A stretch of 7,496 nt of DNA from positions 1-7,496 of the forward strand of contig CALLKH010000683.1 in NCBI GenBank assembly GCA_938008425.1. The letters run 5' to 3'. This stretch comes from an uncultured Planctomycetaceae bacterium. Its GTDB lineage: Bacteria > Planctomycetota > Phycisphaerae > UBA1845 > UTPLA1. The notes beneath the pieces are model-generated. The model was not told the origin of the DNA. It saw only the letters and a program-made list of their open reading frames with translations, and did no database searches. Positions 1 through 6,525 of the stretch are shown in pieces (position 1 is the stretch's first letter; every line of letters begins with the position of its first letter). The translations under genes were made by a program, and so were the position numbers.

Positions 1-507
1 ACTCATGTACAGCTTCGCCAACCGTGTCTGCCCTCAAACTGCCCTCAAGTCGTGTCTCGGGACAGTAAGAAACCGTGGAGGGACAGGACACCGCCGAGAC
101 GAGCGAAGTCCTTGTCGTTGCGGAGGTTGGGCGATAAAATGAGTCCCTTGAAGCACTTAAGAAATGGGGCTGGATCGAATCCCTCCCTCTCCGATTCTTT
201 AGGGCTCAAATAGGACCTCAGTCGCGGGTCTGAGTTTGGGCCGCATCTGGGCGTTGACGACCATCTCACGCGACCATGTGAGTCTTGCCCCCTCCTCGCA
301 ATGGGATTGATAAGATCAGAAGTGGTCGAGGAGGCGCTGTTGGCTGTGCACTCTCTACTATTGGCCGTACATTGGTCTTTCGCCCACCCTCAACTGATTC
401 AGCCAGGAATAATCAGTTCAATCCGTTGTCGGCCGTGCACGGTTTCGACGCGATCGACATCGACATCGGGCGCTGGCGGTATCGAAAGGACGTCAGCCCC
501 ATCCGAT
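1..507. other. Gene-poor left flank with no convincing CDS
   Basis: I find no reading frame here with recognisable protein content. Several short frames are open on both strands, but they have unnatural composition rich in Arg, Ser and Pro. The stretch contains one copy of a 20-bp direct repeat (177-196) and a perfect 8-bp inverted repeat AACTGATT/AATCAGTT (392-399 and 411-418, 11-nt loop) about 90 bases beyond the stop of the minus-strand TPR frame. The inverted repeat has no T-rich tail on either strand, so it is not a standard intrinsic terminator. Confidence 0.5.
177..196 (+). repeat. 20-bp direct repeat, copy 1, resembling the 3' end of a tRNA-Ser gene
   Basis: The 20-mer GAATCCCTCCCTCTCCGATT occurs here and again, in the same orientation, at 7442-7461. 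Here the match to a tRNA-Ser end reaches further left: bases 172-193 read GGATCGAAT, then CCCTC, then CCTCTCC, then G. This is close to a T-loop, the 3' T-stem strand, the 3' acceptor strand and a discriminator base. The 5' half of the T-stem does not pair properly (only about 3 of 5 pairs), and no GGAGAGG 5' acceptor strand lies upstream on the plus strand. It is therefore not a functional tRNA. It may be a recombination (att) scar or a member of a dispersed repeat family. Confidence 0.75.
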
Positions 508-1074
508 TCATTCTCCGGCAGGCCCCGGCCCTGATGACGCGGAGTTTTCCAGGGCTTTCCACACATCTCGTTGCGCGCGATGCCCTGTGTCGGGATCGGC
601 ATGATCCCAGGCCTCATAGAGCCGGACGAGCACCGTGGCACACTCGCGGGCAGCATCGCTTCGTTCCAGTCCGGCGGCGGCCAGCCTGTGAGCCGCGACG
701 AGCTCGGCTTCCGCCTCGTTGAAGCGTTCGCATTCGAGCAACGCGCGACCGAGTCGCATGCGCGCGACGGCCAAGTCTGAAAGACTGGCATGCTCTTCGC
801 GTGTCAGCGCCGTGACCACCTCCCGGCGTAGAGTTTCGGCCTCCTTCCAGCGGGACTCAGCTTCGAAGAGGTCGGCCAGGCCGCTCATCGACGCCAGGGT
901 GAGCGCGTGTGATTCGCCGAGCACGCGCCTTCGCTTTTCAAGGGCTTCGCGAAGAAAGGGCTCGGCATCCGAGTTTCTTCCCGCCGCGAAGAGAAGTTCG
1001 CCGAGGTTCGCGATGCTGTTGATCGTTCGGGGGTGCAGTTCGCCGAGGATGCGGCGGCGGCGCTTCGCACGCCC
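508..1074 (-). pseudogene. 5'-truncated TPR protein, C-terminal fragment
   Basis: On the minus strand this frame is open for 188 codons after an in-frame TGA (1075-1077). It reads as tetratricopeptide repeats of the 42-residue TPR_10/TPR_12 type. The units are recognisable by RRRRILGELHPRTINS (residues 5-20), LGELLFAAGRNSDAEPFLRE (24-43), RRRVLGESHALTLASM (48-63), the WKEAETLRREV segment, and a final ECERFNEAEAELVAAH helix pair. It ends in the LVRLYEAWDHADP tail that is typical of TPR-bearing Ser/Thr kinases and related proteins of Planctomycetota. No ATG lies at the left end. The only usable start is a GTG at 924, which would begin in the middle of a repeat (VLGESHALT). The kinase or N-terminal part is absent, and coding signal fades beyond 1077, only about 80 bases from the RND stop. 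I read it as a remnant cut by rearrangement. A short expressed TPR protein from the GTG is possible but less likely. Role, if any: protein-protein interaction. Confidence 0.6.
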
Positions 1075-1158
1075 TCACTTCGACCCCACGATGCAGCTTT
1101 CCAACTTCGGTCTCAGACTCCACGCGATATGCAACTTTGAAATGTCGATACAACTTAT

Positions 1159-4100
1159 CTAATGACGCGACGAGAACCGCGTGGTGATTCGGCGAATCGT
1201 CAAATAGAAAACAGGCGTAAAGAACAGGCCGAAGATTGTCACGCCGAGCATTCCATAGAACACGACCGTACCCAGGGCCTGGCGCATTTCACTGCCGGCG
1301 CCTTCTGCGAGAATCAGCGGCACGACGCCGAGAATAAATGAGAAACTCGTCATCAGGATGGGGCGTAGCCGCAAGTGCGCTGCCTCGACGACTGCGTCGA
1401 ATGGCGATTTCCCCTGCTCCTCCTGCTGCTTCGCGAACTCCACGATCAGCACGGCGTTCTTGGCGCTCAACCCGGCAAGGACGATAAAGCCGATCTGCGT
1501 GAAGATGTTGTTGTCCATTCCGCGAAGCCACACTCCGGCAATTCCGCTGAGGAGGCACATCGGAACGATCAGGATGATGGCCGTGGAGATCGCAAAACTC
1601 TCATATTCCGCGGAGTGAACCAACCAGACGAATAAGACGCACAACGGGAATATCAACAGCGCCGTATTGCCGGCTGCCTTTTCCTGATACGCAAGCTCGG
1701 TCCATTCAAAATCGTAACCGGCCGGCAGATTCCTACGCGCCAAGTCTTCCATAATCGTAATGGCCTGGCCGCTGCTCACGCCCGGCGCGCCGCTGCCGTT
1801 AATCTCGGCAGCTTGATAGAGGTTATACCGACCGATGCGATCCGGCCCCGAGATCGACTCGAGGTCCAGGACGCTCCCCAACGGCACCATCGTTCCTTCT
1901 CGATTGCGGGTCTTGAGTTGCGCGACACTCGTCTCGGTCGCGCGAAACCTGGCATCCGCTTGAGCCATGACACGATACGTGCGGCCCAGGAAATTGAAAT
2001 CGTTGACATAAAGACTGCCCAGATAGATTTGCAACGCATCGAATACGCTCGTGAGGGGAATGTCCTGCGTTTTCACCTTTTCGCGGTCCACGTTGGCAAA
2101 AAGCTGTGGCACATTTGCCCGAAAAGTTGTAAACAGCGACCGCAGATTCGGGTTCTCGTTTGCCTTGGTGATCAAACTGTCGACAGCGCTTTGCAATTCC
2201 TGCGGCGATGCGCGACCCGTGCGATCCTGGACCTGCAGCTTGAAGCCGCCCGCAGTTCCAAGCCCGCGAACCGGCGGCGGCGCCAATACAAGCGCGAATC
2301 CCTCCTGCACCTTCGCGTACTTCGCCATGAGTTTCCCGATGATCGCACCCGACGACTTCTCCGGATCTCCGGTCCGGTCCGCGAAGTCTTCGAGCGGCAG
2401 GAACATGGTTCCGGCATTGGTCTGATTGACGCCGCTGAGAATTGAAAAGCCGGAAACGGCAACCGTGTGCTTCACGCCGGGAATCTCCTTGGCGATTTCG
2501 GCCAGTTGACTCATCGCGGGAACTGTGCGATCGATCGACGCCGCGTCCGGCATTTGCAGACTGACCAGCAGATACCCGCCGTCCTGCTCCGGTATGAATC
2601 CTGACGGCACCTCTCGGAACCCTGCGTATGTCAACGCAACCATTCCTCCATAGACGACGAGGGCCAATCCGCTGAATCGAATCACTCGTCGAATCGAAGT
2701 CCGGTACCTGTCACTTCCCGCCGTAAATGTCCGGTTGAAAAGCGAGAAGAACCAGCCGAACACCGCGTTCATGAGGCGGGTGAACAGGTCCTGCTGTCCA
2801 TGTTTGGGACGCAGCAGCAGTGCCGCCAACGCGGGGCTGAGCGTCAGGGAATTCAACGCCGAAATCAGCGTTGAAAAGGAAATCGTCAGTGCGAACTGCC
2901 GGTAGAACTGTCCGGTGATTCCACTGATGAAGGCGACGGGAATGAATACGGCGGACAATCCGAATGCGATCGCGATGACGGCGGACGTCACTTCGTCCAT
3001 CGCCTTGTGGGCGGCGTCGCGCGGCGTCAACCCCTTCTCGATCCAGCGCTCGATGTTCTCGACGACGACAATCGCATCATCGACGACGATACCGACGGCA
3101 AGCACGATCCCGAACAACGACAGGTTGTTAATCGAGAATCCGAAGGCCGTCATGACGGCGAACGTCCCGATCAGTGAGACGGGAATCGCAATCAACGGAA
3201 TCAGCGACGCGCGCCAGCTCTGAAGAAAAACAAGCACCACGATCACCACCAGGACGACTGCCTCAAAGAGCGTCTTGACGACGTCGCGAATACTCTCGCG
3301 AACGAACACCGTAGTGTCGTAGGGTATCGAGTATTCCACCCCGGGCGGAAACGATCGGCTGAGTTCCTCCATCTTAGCATAGACGGCGTTCGCCGTATCA
3401 ATCGAGTTCGAGCCCGGAAGCTGGAAGATGCCGAGCCCGACGGCGGGCCGACCATCGTATGCAAAGCCCGTGCTGTAATCCGCAGCGCCGAGTTCGACGC
3501 GAGCCACATCGCGAACACGTGTGATCCGACCGTCCTCGCCGGACTTCACTACGATGTCCTCGAATTGCTGCGGATCCGTCAATCGGCCGAGCGTGCTAAC
3601 GGTGTATTGAAATTTGCCGCCGCCGTCCGGCGTCGGCGCGCCGCCGACAATACCTGCGGCCACCTGAATATTCTGCTCGCGAACGGCGTCGACGACATCA
3701 CCCGCGGTCATACTTCGCGATGAGAGCTGCTCCGGATCGAGCCACAGCCGCATCGAGTAATCGCGTGCACCGAACATCGAGATGTCGCCTACGCCCGGCA
3801 GGCGCGCCAACTCGTCACGAATCTGCAACGTGGCGAAGTTGCTCAAATAAAACGGGTCGCGGACTTCGGTCGAACCGTATATCGACACGGCCAACGTCAG
3901 ATCCGGCGATGATTTTCGCACCGTCACGCCCAGCTGCCGAACATCTTCCGGCAATTGCGGTTCGGCGATTGCAACTCTGTTTTGAACCTGCACCTGGGCG
4001 ATGTCGAGATCGGTGCCAAGCTTGAAGGTGATCGTCAGTGACATGCCGCCGCTGTCAGTGCTTTGGCTCGACATATACAGCATATTCTCGACACCGTTGA

Positions 4101-4311
4101 CCTGCTGTTCAATCGGGGTCGCTACCGTCTCCGCGACAACTTTCGCATTCGCGCCGGGGTATGACGCGGTCACCACGACGGTCGGTGGAACGATCTCCGG
4201 GTACTGGGAAATCGGCAGAGTCGCGATTGAAATCGCGCCGACGATCACGATGACGATCGACAACACGGCGGCAAAGACCGGACGATCGATGAAGAAGTGT
4301 GCGAATCTCAC
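1159..4311 (-). CDS. RND-family (HAE-1/AcrB-type) efflux pump permease
   Basis: Inner-membrane proton/substrate antiporter that exports hydrophobic or amphiphilic compounds as part of a tripartite pump. It has 1050 residues, against about 1049 for E. coli AcrB, so it looks complete. It opens with the family start MRFAHFFIDRPVFAAVLSIV (TM1, about 10-30). The first periplasmic loop follows, including ASYPGANAKVVAETVATPIE and QVQVQNRV. TM2-TM6 span about 342-498 and TM7 about 544-562. After the second periplasmic loop (with GSLYVNDFNFLGRTYRV), TM8-TM12 span about 880-1037. The proton-relay residues are present: D411 and D412 in TM4 (GIVVDDAIVVVENIER), K951 in TM10 (GLSAKNAVLIVEFAK), and R981 and T988 in RLRPILMTS. 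They match AcrB D407, D408, K940, R971 and T978. The start is a GTG whose bases overlap the TGA of the upstream fusion-protein gene (GTGA), so the two are probably translationally coupled. I see no terminator after the TAG. The substrate cannot be deduced. The family call is very secure. Confidence 0.97.
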   Translation of the reverse strand: MRFAHFFIDRPVFAAVLSIVIVIVGAISIATLPISQYPEIVPPTVVVTASYPGANAKVVAETVATPIEQQVNGVENMLYMSSQSTDSGGMSLTITFKLGTDLDIAQVQVQNRVAIAEPQLPEDVRQLGVTVRKSSPDLTLAVSIYGSTEVRDPFYLSNFATLQIRDELARLPGVGDISMFGARDYSMRLWLDPEQLSSRSMTAGDVVDAVREQNIQVAAGIVGGAPTPDGGGKFQYTVSTLGRLTDPQQFEDIVVKSGEDGRITRVRDVARVELGAADYSTGFAYDGRPAVGLGIFQLPGSNSIDTANAVYAKMEELSRSFPPGVEYSIPYDTTVFVRESIRDVVKTLFEAVVLVVIVVLVFLQSWRASLIPLIAIPVSLIGTFAVMTAFGFSINNLSLFGIVLAVGIVVDDAIVVVENIERWIEKGLTPRDAAHKAMDEVTSAVIAIAFGLSAVFIPVAFISGITGQFYRQFALTISFSTLISALNSLTLSPALAALLLRPKHGQQDLFTRLMNAVFGWFFSLFNRTFTAGSDRYRTSIRRVIRFSGLALVVYGGMVALTYAGFREVPSGFIPEQDGGYLLVSLQMPDAASIDRTVPAMSQLAEIAKEIPGVKHTVAVSGFSILSGVNQTNAGTMFLPLEDFADRTGDPEKSSGAIIGKLMAKYAKVQEGFALVLAPPPVRGLGTAGGFKLQVQDRTGRASPQELQSAVDSLITKANENPNLRSLFTTFRANVPQLFANVDREKVKTQDIPLTSVFDALQIYLGSLYVNDFNFLGRTYRVMAQADARFRATETSVAQLKTRNREGTMVPLGSVLDLESISGPDRIGRYNLYQAAEINGSGAPGVSSGQAITIMEDLARRNLPAGYDFEWTELAYQEKAAGNTALLIFPLCVLFVWLVHSAEYESFAISTAIILIVPMCLLSGIAGVWLRGMDNNIFTQIGFIVLAGLSAKNAVLIVEFAKQQEEQGKSPFDAVVEAAHLRLRPILMTSFSFILGVVPLILAEGAGSEMRQALGTVVFYGMLGVTIFGLFFTPVFYLTIRRITTRFSSRH

Positions 4312-5576
4312 GCCGGCGCTCCCGAATCCGCATCCGCCGGTTGAGTCGTCGGGTCCGAATCCGCTGCCGGCGTTTGACTCACATCGGACGACAGCGAGTC
4401 GAGTGAAAACGACCCGTCGATCGCCTTCACTTTGACGCCTGAGCGGGCATGTACGAGCCCGTTAATGACGACGCGATCGTCAGAATCCACGCCGGAAGCG
4501 ATCGATCTCAGATCACCGAACAATGCTCCGAGTTTGACGGTTCTTGGATGAACGACGCTGTTTTCATCGACCACGAACAGAATCTTCTGATTCTGATCCG
4601 TCATGACGGCGGCGTCGGGAACAAGCAACGTGTCGTAACGGCCGGTTCCGGGGATGCGGATACGCGCGAAAAACCCCGGCAGCATCCAGCCGTCCGAATT
4701 GCGAAACACGCCGCGGCCTCGAATCGTGCCGGTCAGCGGGTCGACACGATTATCAACAAAATCCACCACACCTTCATGCGGAAACCCCTTTTCGTCACTG
4801 AGTTGAAGAAAGCACTGGATCTCAGCTTCGCGGGCGCTGACGCGCCGTCCCGCACGAGCCAGTTCTGCGTACTTCAGAATCGATCGTTCATCGGCGTCTA
4901 CGTAGCAGTAAATCGGATCGATCGATGTGATCGTCGTCAGCAATGTGCTCTGTCCCGTGCCTCCGGAAATGAGATTGCCCTGCGTCACAAGTTTCCGACC
5001 AACCCGGCCGGATATCGGAGCGACGACGCGACACCATTCAAAATTGAGACGGGCCGCAGCAACGGCGGCGGCGGTGCCTGCACACACGGCCTTCGCCTGT
5101 TCGAGTGTTGCGGATGCGCGATCGAGCTCCGTAGATGATCGGGCCGACTCTGGTATCTTTTGAATGCGATCAAATTCGATGTTCGCGAATTTCAACTGCG
5201 CAGCCGCCTCGGCCTCGGCGGCGATGGCTTCGTCGAGAACAGCCTGGAATGGCCTCGCGTCGATCTCGACAAGCAGATCGCCTGCCGCAACGAGACCGCC
5301 TTCATGAAAAGGCGTCGACACGATCAGTCCGCCGACGCGCGCTCGCACCTCGACGAATTCGACTGCCTCCAAGCGACCCGTGTACTCGTCCCACTCGATA
5401 ACGCTTCGCTGGACCGGCACAGCGACAGTGACGGTCGGAGGAGGTTGCTCCGCCGGTGCACTCTGTTCAGACTGACAGCCGAAGTTAAGCATCAGCGCGC
5501 AGAGAAGAACAGAAGGTGTCAGCACACAATAGCGACGCGATGATTTGCCAAGAGACATGTTGAATCGGTATCCCAT
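4308..5576 (-). CDS. RND efflux membrane fusion (periplasmic adaptor) protein, AcrA/MexA type
   Basis: Periplasmic adaptor that links the RND permease to an outer-membrane channel. It has 422 residues. The N-terminus carries a basic stretch and a hydrophobic segment ending at Cys34 (MLNFGCQS). This is a probable lipoprotein signal, although the -3 residue is Asn, so the lipobox is imperfect. The family parts follow in order: the first barrel-sandwich (lipoyl-like) half, EFVEVRARVGGLI (74-86) and HEGGLVAAGDLLVEIDARPF (91-110); an Ala/Glu-rich alpha-helical hairpin (about 112-182); the second lipoyl half, APISGRVGRKLVTQG (186-200); a beta-barrel with DPLTGTIRGRGVFRN (279-293) and LPGFFARIRIP (299-309); and the membrane-proximal domain beginning LLVPDAAV (317-324). 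The tail after about 390 is Ser/Asp/Thr/Pro-rich and looks disordered. The ATG at 5576 is the furthest upstream start before an in-frame TGA. An ATG six codons in (5558) leaves a more typical signal peptide. Neither has a clear Shine-Dalgarno. It is the first gene of the pump pair. Confidence 0.95.
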   Translation of the reverse strand: MGYRFNMSLGKSSRRYCVLTPSVLLCALMLNFGCQSEQSAPAEQPPPTVTVAVPVQRSVIEWDEYTGRLEAVEFVEVRARVGGLIVSTPFHEGGLVAAGDLLVEIDARPFQAVLDEAIAAEAEAAAQLKFANIEFDRIQKIPESARSSTELDRASATLEQAKAVCAGTAAAVAAARLNFEWCRVVAPISGRVGRKLVTQGNLISGGTGQSTLLTTITSIDPIYCYVDADERSILKYAELARAGRRVSAREAEIQCFLQLSDEKGFPHEGVVDFVDNRVDPLTGTIRGRGVFRNSDGWMLPGFFARIRIPGTGRYDTLLVPDAAVMTDQNQKILFVVDENSVVHPRTVKLGALFGDLRSIASGVDSDDRVVINGLVHARSGVKVKAIDGSFSLDSLSSDVSQTPAADSDPTTQPADADSGAPA

Positions 5577-5590
5577 CGGGTGCGTAACAG

Positions 5591-5608
5591 TGACCGATCA
5601 AGCGGTCA
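5591..5608. promoter_or_regulatory. Perfect inverted repeat upstream of the pump, candidate operator or leader hairpin
   Basis: TGACCG and CGGTCA form perfect 6-bp arms around a 6-base spacer (ATCAAG). The element lies 15-32 bases before the ATG of the membrane fusion protein and overlaps the stop codon of the small ORF at 5598-5735. The position and 18-bp length suit a repressor operator of the kind that often controls RND pumps, or an mRNA hairpin acting on initiation. No regulator gene is present to support either. A chance 6-bp repeat is possible. Confidence 0.3.
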
Positions 5609-5735
5609 TCGCTTGCGGCCGCGTGAGATCGACCGAGTATTCTCCATCATGATAGCCGCTGAGGAACATAAGTATATCCTCTTTCGATCGGGATATCCCG
5701 ACCGTGCTGTCCAGGTGGAACAGGCGGCCCTCCAT
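5598..5735 (-). CDS. Small ORF of unknown function at the head of the pump operon
   Basis: A 45-codon ATG-to-TGA frame on the minus strand, starting MEGRLFHLDSTVGISRSKED and containing GYHDGEYSVDLTRP near its end. It could begin at an in-frame TTG at 5759 (53 residues). An in-frame TGA at 5763-5765 closes it upstream. The codons look coding: mostly G or A first and C or G third, with ordinary amino-acid composition. It ends 21 bases before the start codon of the membrane fusion protein, so it could be co-transcribed with the pump. I see no signal peptide or membrane segment and do not recognise a family. It could be a genuine small protein, an upstream leader ORF, or the C-terminal remnant of a lost gene, as its neighbours are. 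There is no convincing ribosome-binding site, which weakens the case for translation. Confidence 0.4.
   Translation of the reverse strand: MEGRLFHLDSTVGISRSKEDILMFLSGYHDGEYSVDLTRPQAMTA
5688..5701. promoter_or_regulatory. 14-bp perfect palindrome, candidate operator
   Basis: TCGGGATATCCCGA is a perfect palindrome. It extends to a 20-bp near-palindrome at 5685-5704 with one mismatched pair. On the minus strand it sits just upstream of a TATACT hexamer (5671-5676), which could be a -10 box about 100 bases before the membrane fusion protein; I find no matching -35 box. It also lies inside the small ORF at 5598-5735 and encodes part of VGISRS there, so it may simply be coding sequence. Confidence 0.25.
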
Positions 5736-5817
5736 CCCTGCCCGCGTTGAAGCCAGCAAGCCTCATCTGACGCAAATCCAAAAATACGAAAATCCGATGG
5801 ATTGTGTAGGGATTCTG

Positions 5818-6051
5818 TTACGCTCGCGACGACAATGCGTCGAGCAGCGCAGATGACGTCGGCGGCAGTATAATGTCGGTGACAATTCCCCAGGGCTTTG
5901 AGTGTTGCGCTTCCGTGGCTCGTGCGGCGTACTCCAGGGCGACTTGCGGTCGCGCCGCGAGCGCATTTACAACAGTGCTTCAGCGCGAACCATTCTCAAC
6001 GACAATTCGATTGTTCGGGTATTGCGCACCGACGCCCGTCACGTTTCCAGT
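5818..6051 (-). pseudogene. Decayed coding-like frame of unknown identity
   Basis: Downstream of the SDR remnant, the same minus-strand frame stays coding-like to a TAA at 5818-5820, broken by one in-frame TGA at 5980-5982. Readable pieces include GNVTGVGAQYPNNRIVVENG before the stop, and VVNALAARPQVALEYAARAT and GIVTDIILPPTSSALLDAL after it. Codons favour G or A in the first position. I do not recognise the family. No start codon with a ribosome-binding site is evident, and it cannot be a full gene as it stands. The opposite strand is also open for part of this stretch but has poorer composition. Confidence 0.35.
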
Positions 6052-6303
6052 CGGTCTTCGTGACGCCCGATCGACGTGAGGATTCTGTCCTGTGACACAG
6101 TAAGTTGCTTCGGAATTCGGAAGCGCGATCACATCAGTGATTTCCTGAGTCCGGCCCCATCGCCTGCTCGAGATGCGTTTCGGAAACTCCCTTCTTCAAG
6201 GAAGGCGGTTGATGAACCCGGGCAATACGTTGTTCGTGCGAATGTCGTTGGCGTCCATTTCCTTGAATGAGAACAGCCTCGTGAAGGCCGTCAGCTCGGC
6301 ACG
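6052..6303 (-). pseudogene. Short-chain dehydrogenase/reductase (SDR), broken C-terminal remnant
   Basis: On the minus strand, one frame reads AELTAFTRLFSFKEMDANDI, then RTNNVLPGFINRLP, then an in-frame TGA (6196-6198), then RREFPKRISSRRWGRTQEIT, then DVIALPNSEATYCVTGQN and HVD. This is the classic C-terminal third of FabG-like SDRs: the helix after the catalytic Tyr/Lys, the VNNVLPGFI loop, the RIPLGRWGRPEEIADVVAFL segment, and SYVTGQNLRVDGGLTRS. After VD (6070-6075) the final G-V-T-K-T is recovered only by changing frame, so there is also a frameshift. The NAD(P)-binding Gly motif and the catalytic Ser-Tyr-Lys are not recognisable upstream. An active SDR would be a cytoplasmic NAD(P)-dependent oxidoreductase. 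This copy is dead. The frame continues open upstream to about 6560 without SDR features that I can identify. Confidence 0.6.
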
Positions 6304-6525
6304 TTGATTCAGGGGCGACTGAAACTGGCGGAGTGCGTTCCGGTGGAATTCGGTTCGGACGATGATCTGCTCCGCATGGCGGCGAGCCTGGAGCAGCATC
6401 GTGAGCACACCCTGGCTCGTACCGTTGTCGACGACGCGAAGGACAAAATGGTTCTCCAATCTTCTGTCGACGAGTCTGATTCCATCACGGGCCATGGCGT
6501 TTGCGGAAAGGTGGAATGAAGGAGG
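6304..6525. other. Stretch open on both strands, identity unresolved
   Basis: Codon boundaries coincide on the two strands, and both are free of stops through most of this stretch. The plus frame ends with a TGA at 6517-6519 and contains LLRMAASLEQHREHTLARTV. The minus frame contains RDGIRLVDRRLENHFVLRVV and runs without a stop into the SDR remnant. The minus reading has the advantage of continuity, and the plus reading has slightly better first-position purine bias. I cannot assign either to a family. A small plus-strand frame at 6212-6307 has a good AAGGAAGG site before its ATG, but it lies antisense to the SDR remnant and is probably fortuitous. Confidence 0.25.

Noticed and set aside
172..193. 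A functional tRNA-Ser gene
   Set aside because: Only the 3' end is recognisable. The 5' T-stem strand does not pair, and no anticodon arm, D-arm or 5' acceptor strand is present.
45..269. A 74-codon minus-strand frame containing SEREGFDP
   Set aside because: The motif is simply the reverse reading of the tRNA-Ser-like repeat (SEREGF/GGDSNPR-type peptides arise this way). The rest has no protein-like features or ribosome-binding site.
392..418. 8-bp inverted repeat as a terminator for the TPR frame
   Set aside because: The stem is AT-rich with an 11-nt loop and is not followed by a T-run on either strand. It lies about 90 bases beyond the stop.
399..791. A 130-codon minus-strand frame overlapping the TPR end
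   Set aside because: Most of it is a shifted frame of the TPR coding sequence. Only the last 30 or so codons lie outside, and they have no recognisable content or start.
1813..2445. A 210-codon open frame on the plus strand
   Set aside because: Antisense to the RND permease, which matches its family over its whole length. A shadow frame.
4449..5138. A 229-codon open frame on the plus strand
   Set aside because: It lies entirely antisense to the strongly supported membrane fusion protein and has no recognisable motifs. It is open because of the codon bias of the real gene.
5873..6079. A 68-codon plus-strand frame preceded by TATA
   Set aside because: It is antisense to the more coding-like minus-strand relic and has no ribosome-binding site. 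The TATAAT-like string overlaps its ATG rather than sitting upstream as a promoter would.
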